Shown: one piece after another, positions 32,093-40,782 of the stretch
Layout: the number at the start of each line of letters is the position of its first letter
Numbering within the stretch: the stretch's first letter is position 1
Assembly: GCA_000171835.1 (NCBI GenBank)
Contig: ABHC01000008.1
Location: forward strand, 124,001-188,000
DNA: 64,000 bases
DNA from: an alpha proteobacterium BAL199
Lineage (GTDB): Bacteria; Pseudomonadota; Alphaproteobacteria; Thalassobaculales; Thalassobaculaceae
Direction: 5' to 3'
Made by a program: the position numbers and the translations under genes
Notes under the pieces: model-generated
The model's input: only the letters and a program-made list of their open reading frames with translations
Databases searched by the model: none
Told to the model about the DNA's origin: nothing

Positions 32093-32202
32093 TAACTCGC
32101 CTGCCAAGCCCCACACCCACGGCGTCGGACGGCACAGTCTGCACACCCCGCCCATGACCGCCAAGCCCAACGCGGCGGTGTCCAGGAAAACAGCAGTGAT
32201 GG

Positions 32203-32388
32203 TCAGGAGTTGGAGGAGCTGGACTCTCCGCCGGACGCGGATCTGGCCGCTTCGGCTGCCCGCTCGCGGAGGCGGCGCTCGGAGCCGCGGCTCAACCTCC
32301 ATAGGACGAAGGAGATGGCGCCATACGCCAGCGCAAAGGCACCCAGTCCGACCGCCAGCTCGATTTCGATAAGATACAACGCCGACAT
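32203..32388 (-). CDS. Small single-helix membrane protein, unknown
   Basis: A 61-residue protein: one membrane helix (LAVGLGAFALAYGAISFVLW, about 11-30) followed by a basic, then Ser-rich tail (RRLRERAAEAARSASGG). GAAGG lies eight bases before the ATG. The composition of an N-terminal anchor with a coil-like Arg/Glu/Ala segment occurs in many alphaproteobacterial small proteins. It lies between livK and the histidine kinase gene with over 100 bases on each side, so it is probably a single-gene unit. Confidence 0.55.
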   Translation of the reverse strand: MSALYLIEIELAVGLGAFALAYGAISFVLWRLSRGSERRLRERAAEAARSASGGESSSSNS

Positions 32389-32499
32389 TGCAGAAGCCTT
32401 CGAGCGTGATGACGAAACGGACAGCGCCGTCCGAACTGGAAATACTCTTACCGCCGTCCTGGAACAATCGACTAGTGGCGATCGTCGAGGCGAATTGCC

Positions 32500-33888
32500 T
32501 CACCCTCGGCTGATCGGCATCACCATATCCGCACGGAGCCCAGGCTCCGCGTCCGATAGCACCAGCGAGCCGCCGTGCAGACGGGCAACCGCGGCAACCA
32601 GACTGAGCCCCAATCCGCTTCCCCTGCCCGTCCGGCTCGGATCGAGCCGAACGAACCGCTGTATGGCCCGCTCCCGGTCCTCCTCCGGGATTCCGGGTCC
32701 ATCGTCAACCACGCTCACCTTGACTGATCCATCCGCCAGGCTGACCTCCACGCGCACGTGTTGACGCGCGTATTTCGTCGCATTGTCGACCAGATTGGAC
32801 ACGGCCTGCGCCAGCAACTCGCCATGGCCCATCAGCATTACCGGCTGGTCGGCGGTCGCCTCGATCGACAGACCTGCCTCTTCCGCCGTCGGGTCGTAGA
32901 GTTCGGCAACGTCGACGGCAACCGACGCGACGTCGATTTTAGTCATCTGTTCACGCTGCAGGCCCGACTCCGCCCGAGCGATCTCCAGCAACCGGTTGAG
33001 CAGGTCCAGCGTGGCGTCAATGTCGCCCAAAGCGTCATCAAGCGCCTGATCCCGTTCCGTCGGCGAGGTCTCGGAGGGCTGGATCCGCTCCAACCGACTG
33101 CGCAGCCGGGTCAGGGGGCTGCGCAGGTCATGGCCGATGCTGTCGGTAACGGTTCGCATACCGACCATCAGTTCCTCAATCCGGTCCAGCATCGCGTTCA
33201 TCGACGCCGCCAGCCGATCGAACTCATCGCCGGAGCCACGGACCGGAACGCGGCGCCCCAGGTCTCCCACCATCACGTCACGATTGATGGCCGCCACCTC
33301 GTCGACCCGCCGCAGGATCGTACGCGACAACAGCAACCCGCCACCGACAGCCATCGCCCAGAGTGCGGCCAATGCCCAAAGCACCGCCTCGCCGATGGCG
33401 TCCTGGATCTTCACCCGCCCGTCGAGCGCACGACCGACCAGCAGGCGAACGCCGCCGGGGAGCGCGTGCGCCCGCGCGCCGATCAGGATCGGCTGGCCAC
33501 CACCACGCCGATACAACTCTACTTTTCGCCAACGGCCGTCCGGAGGGATAACTGGCGGCCACGCCATGAGGTTTCCCGCCAGATAGTTGCCCAGGCCGTC
33601 GACGATCAGGTAAACCGGCTCAGCCTCGCTGGTGATGTCCGACCGCTCTTGGACCGAGCGCACCAACCCCAACAGGCCCGAGTCACCGAAATGCTCGGCC
33701 AAGCCGCGAATCTCGGACGCAACGGTGTCGGCAGCCTGCTCTTCGACCACTCCGACGGCTCGCCAGTACAGAAAGCCGAACACCACGCCGATCGTCAGAG
33801 TCGACAACACTGCCGACGCCACCACCAACCGGACCGTTACCGACCGCCACAGGCGCACCGGGACGCGACGCTGTCCTGTGACACTCAT
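32500..33888 (-). CDS. Sensor histidine kinase
   Basis: A 462-residue membrane kinase. TM1 is near 22-44, a periplasmic sensor domain spans about 45-165, TM2 is near 166-188, then HAMP. The H-box is DSIGHDLRSPLTRLRSRLE, the N-box VSNLVDNATKYA, G1 VVDDGPGIPEED and G2 RTGRGSGLGLSLVAA. It overlaps the response-regulator gene by four bases. The sensor region has no recognisable ligand domain. A DegP protease gene sits just upstream on the same strand, so envelope stress is a reasonable guess for the signal. Confidence 0.9.
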   Translation of the reverse strand: MSVTGQRRVPVRLWRSVTVRLVVASAVLSTLTIGVVFGFLYWRAVGVVEEQAADTVASEIRGLAEHFGDSGLLGLVRSVQERSDITSEAEPVYLIVDGLGNYLAGNLMAWPPVIPPDGRWRKVELYRRGGGQPILIGARAHALPGGVRLLVGRALDGRVKIQDAIGEAVLWALAALWAMAVGGGLLLSRTILRRVDEVAAINRDVMVGDLGRRVPVRGSGDEFDRLAASMNAMLDRIEELMVGMRTVTDSIGHDLRSPLTRLRSRLERIQPSETSPTERDQALDDALGDIDATLDLLNRLLEIARAESGLQREQMTKIDVASVAVDVAELYDPTAEEAGLSIEATADQPVMLMGHGELLAQAVSNLVDNATKYARQHVRVEVSLADGSVKVSVVDDGPGIPEEDRERAIQRFVRLDPSRTGRGSGLGLSLVAAVARLHGGSLVLSDAEPGLRADMVMPISRG

Positions 33889-34574
33889 CCGTCGAGCGCC
33901 AGCATGTAGCCGCTACCGCGCACGGTGTGAATCAGCGGGCTGTCAAAGTCCTTGTCGACCTTCTGACGCAACCGGCTGATGTGCACGTCGATCACGTTGG
34001 TCTGTGGGTCGAAATGGTAGTTCCACACACCCTCGAGCAGCATGGTTCGGGTCACCACCCGGCCGGCATGCCTCATGAGATACTCCAGCATCTGGAATTC
34101 CCGCTGCTGCAGCGGAATCGGACGGCCGGCTCGCGTCACCTTGCGGGACAGCAGGTCGAGTTCGAGGTCGGCGACGACCAGCCGCGAAGGCGGAGCCTCC
34201 GTACCCGCAGCGCTGCGCCGAATCAGGGCGTCAATGCGAGCGTGCAACTCGACGAAGGCGAACGGCTTCACCAGATAGTCGTCGCTGCCGGCGCGCAGAC
34301 CGCGCACCCGCTCATCCAAGGCGCCCATCGCCGACAGAATCAAAACCGGCGTTTGGACCCCCGCCGCGCGCACTGCCTTGAGTACGGACAGTCCGTCCAG
34401 GCCGGGCAGCATCCGGTCAAGCACGACCGCGTCGTAATCCTGGCCGGTCGCCAGGAACAGCCCTTCACGGCCATCGGCGGTACGGTCGACCGCATAGCCC
34501 TGTTCAACGAATCCGCGCTCCATGTAGGCCGCCGTCTCGATATCGTCCTCAACAATCAGAATCTTGCGGGTCAC
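33885..34574 (-). CDS. OmpR-family response regulator
   Basis: A 229-residue regulator. The receiver domain has acidic ILIVEDDIETAAYME, the phospho-acceptor Asp in YDAVVLDRMLPGLDGLSV, the Thr/Ser position in LILSAMGALDERVRG and Lys in GSDDYLVKPFAF. The C-terminal OmpR/PhoB winged helix includes LQQREFQMLEYLMRHAGRVV and NVIDVHISRLRQKVDKD. It is transcribed with its kinase; the palindrome at 36266 before degP is a candidate target but is untested. Confidence 0.93.
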   Translation of the reverse strand: MTRKILIVEDDIETAAYMERGFVEQGYAVDRTADGREGLFLATGQDYDAVVLDRMLPGLDGLSVLKAVRAAGVQTPVLILSAMGALDERVRGLRAGSDDYLVKPFAFVELHARIDALIRRSAAGTEAPPSRLVVADLELDLLSRKVTRAGRPIPLQQREFQMLEYLMRHAGRVVTRTMLLEGVWNYHFDPQTNVIDVHISRLRQKVDKDFDSPLIHTVRGSGYMLALDG

Positions 34575-34636
34575 AACGCCCCCCGAAGTTGAAACACCGA
34601 AACAGTGTACATCGCCCCAGCCCCATCGGATGCAGG

Positions 34637-34666
34637 GAAGCCCGGCCGCCGAGGCGACCGGGCTTC
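34637..34666 (-). terminator. Hairpin between degP and the response-regulator gene
   Basis: A perfect 9-bp stem, GAAGCCCGG with CCGGGCTTC, and a 12-base loop. On the degP strand no T-run follows, so it may reduce rather than abolish read-through into the two-component genes. Confidence 0.5.
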
Positions 34667-34705
34667 AGGCAACACCCGTTCGGATACCGCGCGTGGGGCA
34701 CGCGG

Positions 34706-36178
34706 TCACGCATCAGCAAGCTTGATGCCAACGAACAGTGTGTTGCCATGACGATTGATCAGCGCAAGAACGCTGGGCGTCTTCGCATCCTGCACAGCAG
34801 CCACGACGTCTCCCGGACCTTTGATCACTCGACCATTGATCTTCTGGATCACGTCGCCTGCCGTCAGACCGGCGTCTGCCGCGGCACCGTCCGGCTTGAC
34901 GCTGGTCACCACCGCACCTTCGGCATTTCGCTCCAGACTCAGCTGAGAGCGAACTTCGTCGGTGACCGGAGCCACTGTCACGCCGAGCCGACCGAGTGCC
35001 GCATTCTGCGACCGAGGTTCGGTTCCCGTCGCCGCGCTGGCAACTTTCTGCTGGCGGCGACCGATCTCCACCGGCACGTCGATGCTCTTGCCGTCACGGA
35101 TCACGCCGAGGGTTGCGGACTGACCGACCTTCGATGCGGCGATCAGCTTCGGCAGGTCACGCAGTGAGTCGACTGGCTTGCCGTCAACCGCCTGAATGAC
35201 ATCTCCGGACTGCAGACGATCGGCGGCCGGACCACCCGGTACGACCTGGGCAACCAATGCGCCCTTCTCGTCCTGAAGGTTGAGCGCTTGGGCGATCTCC
35301 GGGGTCACCGGCTGGATCGAGACACCGAGCCAGCCGCGTTCCACCTGACCGCTGTCCTTCAACTGCGCGATCACCGCGCTTGCCGTGTCGGACGGGATGG
35401 CAAAGCCGACACCGACCGAGCCGCCGTTCGGCGACAGAATCGCGGAGTTCACGCCGACTACTCGGCCCTCGGTGTCGAACAGTGGGCCACCCGAGTTGCC
35501 GCGGTTGATCGATGCATCAGTCTGAATGAAGTCGACATAGGGACCGTCATCGATGCTGCGGCCGCGGGCCGATACGATGCCGGAGGTTACGGTACCGCCC
35601 AGCCCGAACGGATTGCCGACTGCGATCACCGGATCACCGACCCGCAGGACCGAAGACTTCCCGAACGATACCGACGGCAGCGGCTTGGGCGCCGATACCT
35701 TCAACAGCGCCAAATCGGTGTCCGGATCGGTACCGACCAGCGTCGCCGGATACTCCTGCTGATCGGCCATCTTGATCTTGATCTCGGTGGCACCGTCGAT
35801 CACGTGGTTGTTTGTGACGACGTAACCGCTGGAGTCGATCACGAAACCGGACCCCAGGGCATGCATCGGTCCCTGAGGACCCGGTTGCGGAGTCGGGATG
35901 CCGAAGCGCTTGGCGAAGTCCTCGAACGGACTGCCGGGGCCGAATGGTGACTGGCGGGGATCGGCCGTCGGCGCAGGCTGCGTGGTGAACACGTTGACCA
36001 CCGCCGGCGCGACCTTCTCGACCAGGTCGGCATAACCGCCGGTCGCCGCGGACGCCACGCTCGACCAAACCAGCAGCATGGCACCCGCCACGGCCGCCCC
36101 GACGGTTCTTTGCCGGACGATTTTCGGTGCATGGCCGCCTCGACTGGCGTCCCGGCGCAAATCAGTGATGGGGATCAT
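34706..36178 (-). CDS. degP: DegP/HtrA-type periplasmic serine protease
   Basis: A 490-residue protease. A signal or anchor segment lies near 25-45 (AAVAGAMLLVWSSVASA). The trypsin domain has catalytic His in YVVTNNHVIDG, Asp in DPDTDLALLKV and Ser in INRGNSGGPLFD. Two PDZ domains follow (RGWLGVSIQPVTPEIAQAL; LGRLGVTVAPVTDEVRSQL). The ATG at 36178 has GGAGG six bases upstream; an ATG two codons earlier is too close to it. It degrades or refolds misfolded envelope proteins. It is probably read together with the two-component genes downstream. Confidence 0.92.
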   Translation of the reverse strand: MIPITDLRRDASRGGHAPKIVRQRTVGAAVAGAMLLVWSSVASAATGGYADLVEKVAPAVVNVFTTQPAPTADPRQSPFGPGSPFEDFAKRFGIPTPQPGPQGPMHALGSGFVIDSSGYVVTNNHVIDGATEIKIKMADQQEYPATLVGTDPDTDLALLKVSAPKPLPSVSFGKSSVLRVGDPVIAVGNPFGLGGTVTSGIVSARGRSIDDGPYVDFIQTDASINRGNSGGPLFDTEGRVVGVNSAILSPNGGSVGVGFAIPSDTASAVIAQLKDSGQVERGWLGVSIQPVTPEIAQALNLQDEKGALVAQVVPGGPAADRLQSGDVIQAVDGKPVDSLRDLPKLIAASKVGQSATLGVIRDGKSIDVPVEIGRRQQKVASAATGTEPRSQNAALGRLGVTVAPVTDEVRSQLSLERNAEGAVVTSVKPDGAAADAGLTAGDVIQKINGRVIKGPGDVVAAVQDAKTPSVLALINRHGNTLFVGIKLADA

Positions 36179-36265
36179 CAACATCCTCCTTCGAACGGTG
36201 CGCGGCCATTCGTCTGCCGCTCACCATTGAAGATGGACCAGCAACCCATCCACAGCCTTACGTCG

Positions 36266-36287
36266 ACATGAACATTTGTTCATGTCC
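36266..36287. promoter_or_regulatory. Strong palindrome upstream of degP
   Basis: GACATGAACA-TT-TGTTCATGTC: perfect 10-base arms with a 2-base spacer, 88 bases before the degP start and 18 bases beyond the stop of the upstream gene. No T-run follows, so an operator is more likely than a terminator. The core GAAC-N4-GTTC also resembles the LexA box of Gram-positive bacteria, though alphaproteobacterial LexA normally uses GTTC-N7-GTTC. Confidence 0.55.
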
Positions 36288-36305
36288 GTCGATTATGTCG
36301 CCCGA

Positions 36306-37205
36306 TCACGGACCGTTGCGGTGAATCCGGCCGAATCCCGAAAGGTCGTAGCCGCCAAGAACCTCGGCGCGCGTGCGAAACGCTTCGGTATCGGCGAACA
36401 CCAGCAGGCGCTGGATCGGAGGCTCGAACACATCGCGACGCCACAGTGCCAAGTCGTATCGCTCGTCGGCGATCGGCACGAAGTCGAGCCGGTGTTGCCG
36501 AGCCACTCCCTCAATCGCCAGCCCGGCGTCGGCGCGGCCCTCGCCGACCGCCAAGGCCACATCGGCCTCGCTGCGCGCCGGACTGGCCAGAAGGGTGATA
36601 GAACCGGAGGCAAGACCGGCCCGTTCGAGCAGATGGTCGAGCAACACCCGACTGCCCGCCCCCGGTTGCCGGGCCACCACCCGCCGCCCGAACAGATCCG
36701 CGACACCGGAAATCCCCAGCGGGTTGCCGGCCGGGACGACCAATCCTTGACGTCGCCGCGCCCACTCCATCAGCACGACCGGTTCATCCGGCAGAAGCCG
36801 TCCAACGTGACCGACGTTCCAGTCGCCGATGTCCGGTTCGAACAGATGAACACCGGCGCCGATCACCCGCCCGGCGGCCAGCCGTTTCAGCCCATCGAGA
36901 CTGCCGTCGAAAAACGTGGCGATCTCCGATCCGGACTCCCGCAACGCCCAGTCCAAAAGCGGATCATGGCTGCCGGCGAACACCGTCGGCCGCGGCATCA
37001 AGGGGGCGGTGTCTTCCTTGTACTCAACGCGGCGCCGGACCCAGGCCTCGACCAGATCGCGCGGAAACAGCAGTTTGCCGGTCGCCCGGCTGACCGGAAT
37101 GTCGCCGCCCGCCACCAGGTCGTAGACCTTGCGTTCCTTGATTCTGAGATAAACCGCCACCTCGCGGGTGGTCATCAGTTCGGACGGACGTCGGCCGCGA
37201 TCCAT
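36306..37205 (-). CDS. HTH regulator with molybdate-type substrate-binding domain
   Basis: A 299-residue fusion. An excisionase-type helix-turn-helix at the N-terminus (MTTREVAVYLRIKERKVYDL, then KLLFPRDLVEAWVRRR) is followed by a periplasmic-binding-protein-like domain of the PF12727 kind (TVFAGSHDPLLDWALRESGS; VVARQPGAGSRVLLDHLLER; EADVALAVGEGRADAGLAIE). Such proteins sense molybdate, tungstate or another oxyanion inside the cell. It lies at the end of the formate dehydrogenase operon, with a tungstate transporter at the other end of the island, so it probably adjusts enzyme or transporter expression to metal supply. No ribosome-binding site decides between the ATGs at 37205 and 37175. Confidence 0.8.
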   Translation of the reverse strand: MDRGRRPSELMTTREVAVYLRIKERKVYDLVAGGDIPVSRATGKLLFPRDLVEAWVRRRVEYKEDTAPLMPRPTVFAGSHDPLLDWALRESGSEIATFFDGSLDGLKRLAAGRVIGAGVHLFEPDIGDWNVGHVGRLLPDEPVVLMEWARRRQGLVVPAGNPLGISGVADLFGRRVVARQPGAGSRVLLDHLLERAGLASGSITLLASPARSEADVALAVGEGRADAGLAIEGVARQHRLDFVPIADERYDLALWRRDVFEPPIQRLLVFADTEAFRTRAEVLGGYDLSGFGRIHRNGP

Positions 37206-37228
37206 GATGACCCGATCGTCGGCGATGC

Positions 37229-37360
37229 TCAGTTGAGGCGAACCGACCCGCGATCGGCGGTGTTGGCGGTCTGAGACGAGCCGTCGAGATTATCCAGTAC
37301 GGCCCAGCTGATAGCCGCAATAGCCAGCATCGCAATGCACGCGGACACGAAGGCTTTCAT
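37229..37360 (-). CDS. Short single-helix membrane peptide of the formate dehydrogenase operon
   Basis: A 43-residue peptide: MKAFVSACIAMLAIAAISWA forms one membrane helix, followed by a short polar tail ending GSVRLN. GGGAGG lies five bases before the ATG. It sits between the WD40-cytochrome gene and the molybdate-type regulator. Peptides of this form, with a VRL-type end, occur near cytochrome and redox operons in related bacteria; a role as a small subunit or assembly factor is inference. Confidence 0.65.
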   Translation of the reverse strand: MKAFVSACIAMLAIAAISWAVLDNLDGSSQTANTADRGSVRLN

Positions 37361-37386
37361 CCGATCCTCCCTCGTCGATCCCGCCG

Positions 37387-38706
37387 TCAGCGGGTCGCAC
37401 TCTTCAAATACTCGATCAGGTCGGCCCGGTCACGAGCGTTCGTCATCTTCTGCAACGGCATCTTGGTTCCCGGAACAAAGTTCTCGGGCCCTTGCTCGAA
37501 CAACTGGTCTACAGTCTCGGCCGTCCAAACGAGGTCGATCCCAGTCAGCGCACCGGAATATGGATATCCGTCGACGGTGCCAGCGCGCCGTCCCATGAGG
37601 CCGTGAAGCGTCGGGCCCGCCCGCCGCGCCGTATCGCGGGACAGAGTATGGCAGATCCGGCATTTCCGTTCGAACTGCCGCTCGCCATTAGTCATCGGCG
37701 CCCCACCAGCGCGAGTGCGGGTCGCGACATCGGAAGGTCGCCGCAACGGGTCCAACGGCCACACCGCTACGCTCGACCCGAGCCCGCCGACCAGCAGGCT
37801 CTCATCGCGCGGTCCGAACGCCAGCGCCCAGATCGGACCCCGGGCTGCGGGGAAGTCCTGTGTGACCTGACCAAGAGCGGTGTCGACGACGGTGACAACC
37901 CCGTGCCCGTCGCCAAAGGCAATCCGTCGACCGTCGTGACTTTCGGCCAAGGCGAGGATCGGCGTGCGATCGTGCTCGAAACCGGTGCGAACCTCACCGC
38001 TGGCCAGATCAACAACCCGCATTCCGCCGTCGAGCGCCCCATAGGTCAACTGACCGGCAACCTCGTCCACCGCGATGACATTGATCCCGAAACCATGGCG
38101 CACCAGCGTCCGGACCTCCCGCCGCTCCGGCACGTTCCACAACCTGACCGTCCCGTCGTAGCCCGCCGAATAGAGCCGGGTACCATCGTCCGACAGGACC
38201 ACCGCGTTCACCGGGCCTTGGTGGCCTTCGAGCATCGCCAGCGGCGCTGGTGGATTCAGCGACCATAAGCCGACCTTGCCATCCCAACTGGCTGTCGCGG
38301 CCAGCCCGCCATCCATGGACACCGCCACCTGAAGGATCTTGCCCTGATGCCCGGTCAGGCGCGCCAGCGGTTCGCGCCGCTCACCCGAACCGCCGGTTGG
38401 CCACACCAGGACCAACCCGTCGTCTCCGACCGTGACCAAATGGCGGCCATCCGGCGTGAAGGCAACGGCGTTTGCAGCGGCATCATGTCCATACAGGATG
38501 GACTGCTCAACGCCACTCGGCCAGGACCGCACGATGACACTGTAGTCGAAGCTGGCCGTCGCAACCCGGTCACCGGCCGGGGCGACGGTGATGCCCTTCA
38601 CCGGTCCGCCGTGCCCGGTCAGATGTTCCGGCAACTCGGCCGCCCAAGCTCCAGCCGTACAGCCCAGGGCTGCCGCCGCAATCAGGCCAGCCGCCCCGAG
38701 GCGCAT
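37387..38706 (-). CDS. WD40 beta-propeller fused to class I cytochrome c
   Basis: A 439-residue periplasmic protein. A signal peptide (to about 22, ending AWA) is followed by seven WD40-type blades (about 28-320), each with a GH...DG...W-type pattern such as GHQGPVNAVVLSDDG. The C-terminal ~100 residues are a cytochrome c: haem site C349-R-I-C352-H353, GPTLHGLMGRRAG, and axial Met in VPGTKMPLQKM. It lies between the cytochrome b subunit of formate dehydrogenase and a small membrane peptide, 11 bases from the former. It could take electrons from formate oxidation to periplasmic acceptors or act as an assembly platform. The fusion itself is unusual. Confidence 0.85.
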   Translation of the reverse strand: MRLGAAGLIAAAALGCTAGAWAAELPEHLTGHGGPVKGITVAPAGDRVATASFDYSVIVRSWPSGVEQSILYGHDAAANAVAFTPDGRHLVTVGDDGLVLVWPTGGSGERREPLARLTGHQGKILQVAVSMDGGLAATASWDGKVGLWSLNPPAPLAMLEGHQGPVNAVVLSDDGTRLYSAGYDGTVRLWNVPERREVRTLVRHGFGINVIAVDEVAGQLTYGALDGGMRVVDLASGEVRTGFEHDRTPILALAESHDGRRIAFGDGHGVVTVVDTALGQVTQDFPAARGPIWALAFGPRDESLLVGGLGSSVAVWPLDPLRRPSDVATRTRAGGAPMTNGERQFERKCRICHTLSRDTARRAGPTLHGLMGRRAGTVDGYPYSGALTGIDLVWTAETVDQLFEQGPENFVPGTKMPLQKMTNARDRADLIEYLKSATR

Positions 38707-38717
38707 CGCCCTGCCAC

Positions 38718-39791
38718 CTACTCCGCAGCGCTGTGACGGCGGGCTGCCTCGCCTTCTTCGACTTCCTCAGCCCACAGGGAGTGGTGCTCTCGCGCCCAGT
38801 TCACATCGACCTGCCCGGTTCCCATGGCGTCGAAGGCGCCCTCCATTCCGAGCGAGCCGATGTAGATGTGGGCGATGATGACCGCGATCAGGAAAACCGC
38901 CATGATGGTGTGCCAGAGCTGGCCGAGCTGCATTTCCTGCATGGCCGTCAGGCTGGTCGGCAGGTCGAACCCGACCAGGTTCAGGACAGCAAATGTCTTG
39001 GCGAACAGCGGCAGTTCGAACGGGAACATCAGCGAGATGCCCGACATGCTGATCGACAGCCCACCCAGCATCACCAGCCAGAACAGGATCTTCTGACCGG
39101 CATTGAACTTGCGCGCCGGCGGGTGCGCCGAGCCGATCATCCCGCCGCCCTTCGCGAGCCAGACGAGATCGCTCTTGTGCGGCAGGTTGTGTGCAACCCA
39201 CAGCACGAATGCCAGTACCAGGCCGATCATGAACGCGAAGGCGAGATAGTTGTGGGCATACTTGCCGAACAGCGTCAGCGCCCCGAACGCATCCGGTCCA
39301 ATCACCGGCTTCAGGACGTAACGCCCATAGAGAATGTTCAACCCGGTGAGACCGAGAATCACGAAGGAGCCGGCCATCAGCCAATGAGCGAACCGCTCGA
39401 CCGCCTTGAAACGCTCGATCGTCACGCCCGACGGTCCGCCGTGAATCCGGATACGGCCGCGGATCGCAAAGAACGCGGCGACGGCAATCACCGCCCCGAG
39501 CAGCGCCCAGGCGCCGTAGGTGGAAACCGGTCCGTTGCGGACCGATCGCCAATTATCGCCCTCGGACTGGATCAGCACGCCCGACTGGTTGTTAGGGATC
39601 GAGACCTGACCCTGCGTGCCTTGGCGGATCTGGCGCCAGAAGTCGGCGTCGGAACTGGTGCCCAGTGTCTCGCCCGGAACCTTGCCATCGGTTTGCGCGA
39701 TGGCCGGGGTATGCATGACGGCGACCGATGCGGTCACCAGCACGGCTAAAAGTGCAAGTACCGTCGCAATGCGTCGAGCGATCATGGCCAT
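38718..39791 (-). CDS. fdoI: Formate dehydrogenase cytochrome b (gamma) subunit
   Basis: A 357-residue membrane protein. An N-terminal signal-like helix (about 5-33), a periplasmic segment and a helix (YGAWALLGAVIAVAAFFAIR) precede the FdoI-type core of four helices. Haem ligand histidines are expected in ERFAHWLMAGS, YAHNYLAFAF, WVAHNLPHKS and LWHTIMAVF/IIAHIYIG. It anchors the periplasmic alpha-beta dimer and passes electrons to quinone. It is longer at the N-terminus than E. coli FdoI. GGAGG precedes the ATG at 39791. Confidence 0.9.
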   Translation of the reverse strand: MAMIARRIATVLALLAVLVTASVAVMHTPAIAQTDGKVPGETLGTSSDADFWRQIRQGTQGQVSIPNNQSGVLIQSEGDNWRSVRNGPVSTYGAWALLGAVIAVAAFFAIRGRIRIHGGPSGVTIERFKAVERFAHWLMAGSFVILGLTGLNILYGRYVLKPVIGPDAFGALTLFGKYAHNYLAFAFMIGLVLAFVLWVAHNLPHKSDLVWLAKGGGMIGSAHPPARKFNAGQKILFWLVMLGGLSISMSGISLMFPFELPLFAKTFAVLNLVGFDLPTSLTAMQEMQLGQLWHTIMAVFLIAVIIAHIYIGSLGMEGAFDAMGTGQVDVNWAREHHSLWAEEVEEGEAARRHSAAE

Positions 39792-39841
39792 CCCGCCTCC
39801 GTTGCGCCAGGCGCTATCCGCACCCGAGGCGATCGTCGTTG

Positions 39842-40039
39842 TCAGTAGTAGCTTTGGTTTCGTGCACGCTGCCGCAGGGCGTCGAGCGTATCCCTGGACA
39901 ACGCCGTATCCGGATTGCCCTGATAGGTCCCTTTCGCATAGCTCAGGGGACGTTCCTGTTCATGCTCGCGGCATCCGGCCAACGTTGCCAGCGCGACCAG
40001 ACCAACAACCATTGCGGTTTTGCCGTGCTTCGCCTTCAT
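39842..40039 (-). CDS. Small lipoprotein of the formate dehydrogenase operon
   Basis: A 65-residue protein with a lipobox (LATLAGC, Cys near residue 22) after a helix, then a polar tail (SYAKGTYQGNPDTALSRDTL) ending RARNQSYY. It is probably anchored in the outer leaflet of a membrane. It sits between the beta and gamma subunit genes, 137 bases from the beta gene, so it belongs to the complex or its assembly. The ATG at 40039 is chosen over a TTG seven codons upstream. No characterised homologue comes to mind. Confidence 0.65.
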   Translation of the reverse strand: MKAKHGKTAMVVGLVALATLAGCREHEQERPLSYAKGTYQGNPDTALSRDTLDALRQRARNQSYY

Positions 40040-40176
40040 CGTAACCGTCCCATCCGACAAGCGAACCGACCCCGCCGCAAGAGGTCATCCCACGGCGGCA
40101 GGGTCGTCCGATGTGCAACCAGCGTGATGGACAGGGGGCGCATCCTCCAACGGGACGACACGCCCCCCGGTTTCGA

Positions 40177-40770
40177 TCAGGAGCCCTTCAGCCCGTAGGC
40201 CGTGCCCCATCCCCAAGCGCCCGATCCGAAGCCACGGGCAACCACCCGCTCGCGGAAGATCGACGACACCATGTCGCCGTCACCGGCGAGCAGGGCTTTG
40301 GTCGAGCACATCTCCGCGCACAGTGGAAGTTTGCCTTCTGCCAAACGGTTGCGGCCGTACTTCTGGAACTCAGCCGAGGAGTTGTCCACTTCCGGGCCAC
40401 CGGCGCAGAACGTGCACTTGTCCATCTTGCCGCGCGAGCCGTAGTTGCCCGCCTGCGGGTACTGCGGAGCCCCGAACGGGCAGGCGTAGAAGCAGTAACC
40501 GCAGCCAATGCAGAGGTCCTTGGAGTGCAGGACCACGCCTTCGTTGGACTCGTAGAAGCAGTCCACTGGGCACACAGCCATGCACGGCGCGTCGGAGCAG
40601 TGCATGCAGGCGACCGAGATCGACCGCTCGCCGGGCTTGCCGTCACTAATCGTGACGACCCGACGCCGGTTGACCCCCCAGGGAACCTCGTGCTCGTTCT
40701 TACAGGCGGTGACGCAAGCGTTGCATTCGATGCAGCGCTCGGCATCACACAGGAACTTCATGCGTGCCAT
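40177..40770 (-). CDS. fdoH: Formate dehydrogenase iron-sulphur (beta) subunit
   Basis: A 197-residue ferredoxin-type subunit with four cysteine clusters: CIECNACVTACKNEH, CMHCSDAPCMAVCPVDCF, CIGCGYCFYACPFGAP and CTFCAGG...CAEMCSTKAL, enough for four [4Fe-4S] centres. It lacks the long membrane-anchor helix of E. coli FdoH, which would leave transfer to the gamma subunit by direct contact. It lies 12 bases after the alpha gene. Confidence 0.93.
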   Translation of the reverse strand: MARMKFLCDAERCIECNACVTACKNEHEVPWGVNRRRVVTISDGKPGERSISVACMHCSDAPCMAVCPVDCFYESNEGVVLHSKDLCIGCGYCFYACPFGAPQYPQAGNYGSRGKMDKCTFCAGGPEVDNSSAEFQKYGRNRLAEGKLPLCAEMCSTKALLAGDGDMVSSIFRERVVARGFGSGAWGWGTAYGLKGS

Positions 40771-40782
40771 ATCGCGTCTCCC

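Noticed and set aside
30625-32157. A 510-codon forward frame opposite livK and livH
   Set aside because: Antisense to well-conserved transporter genes, with no family resemblance.
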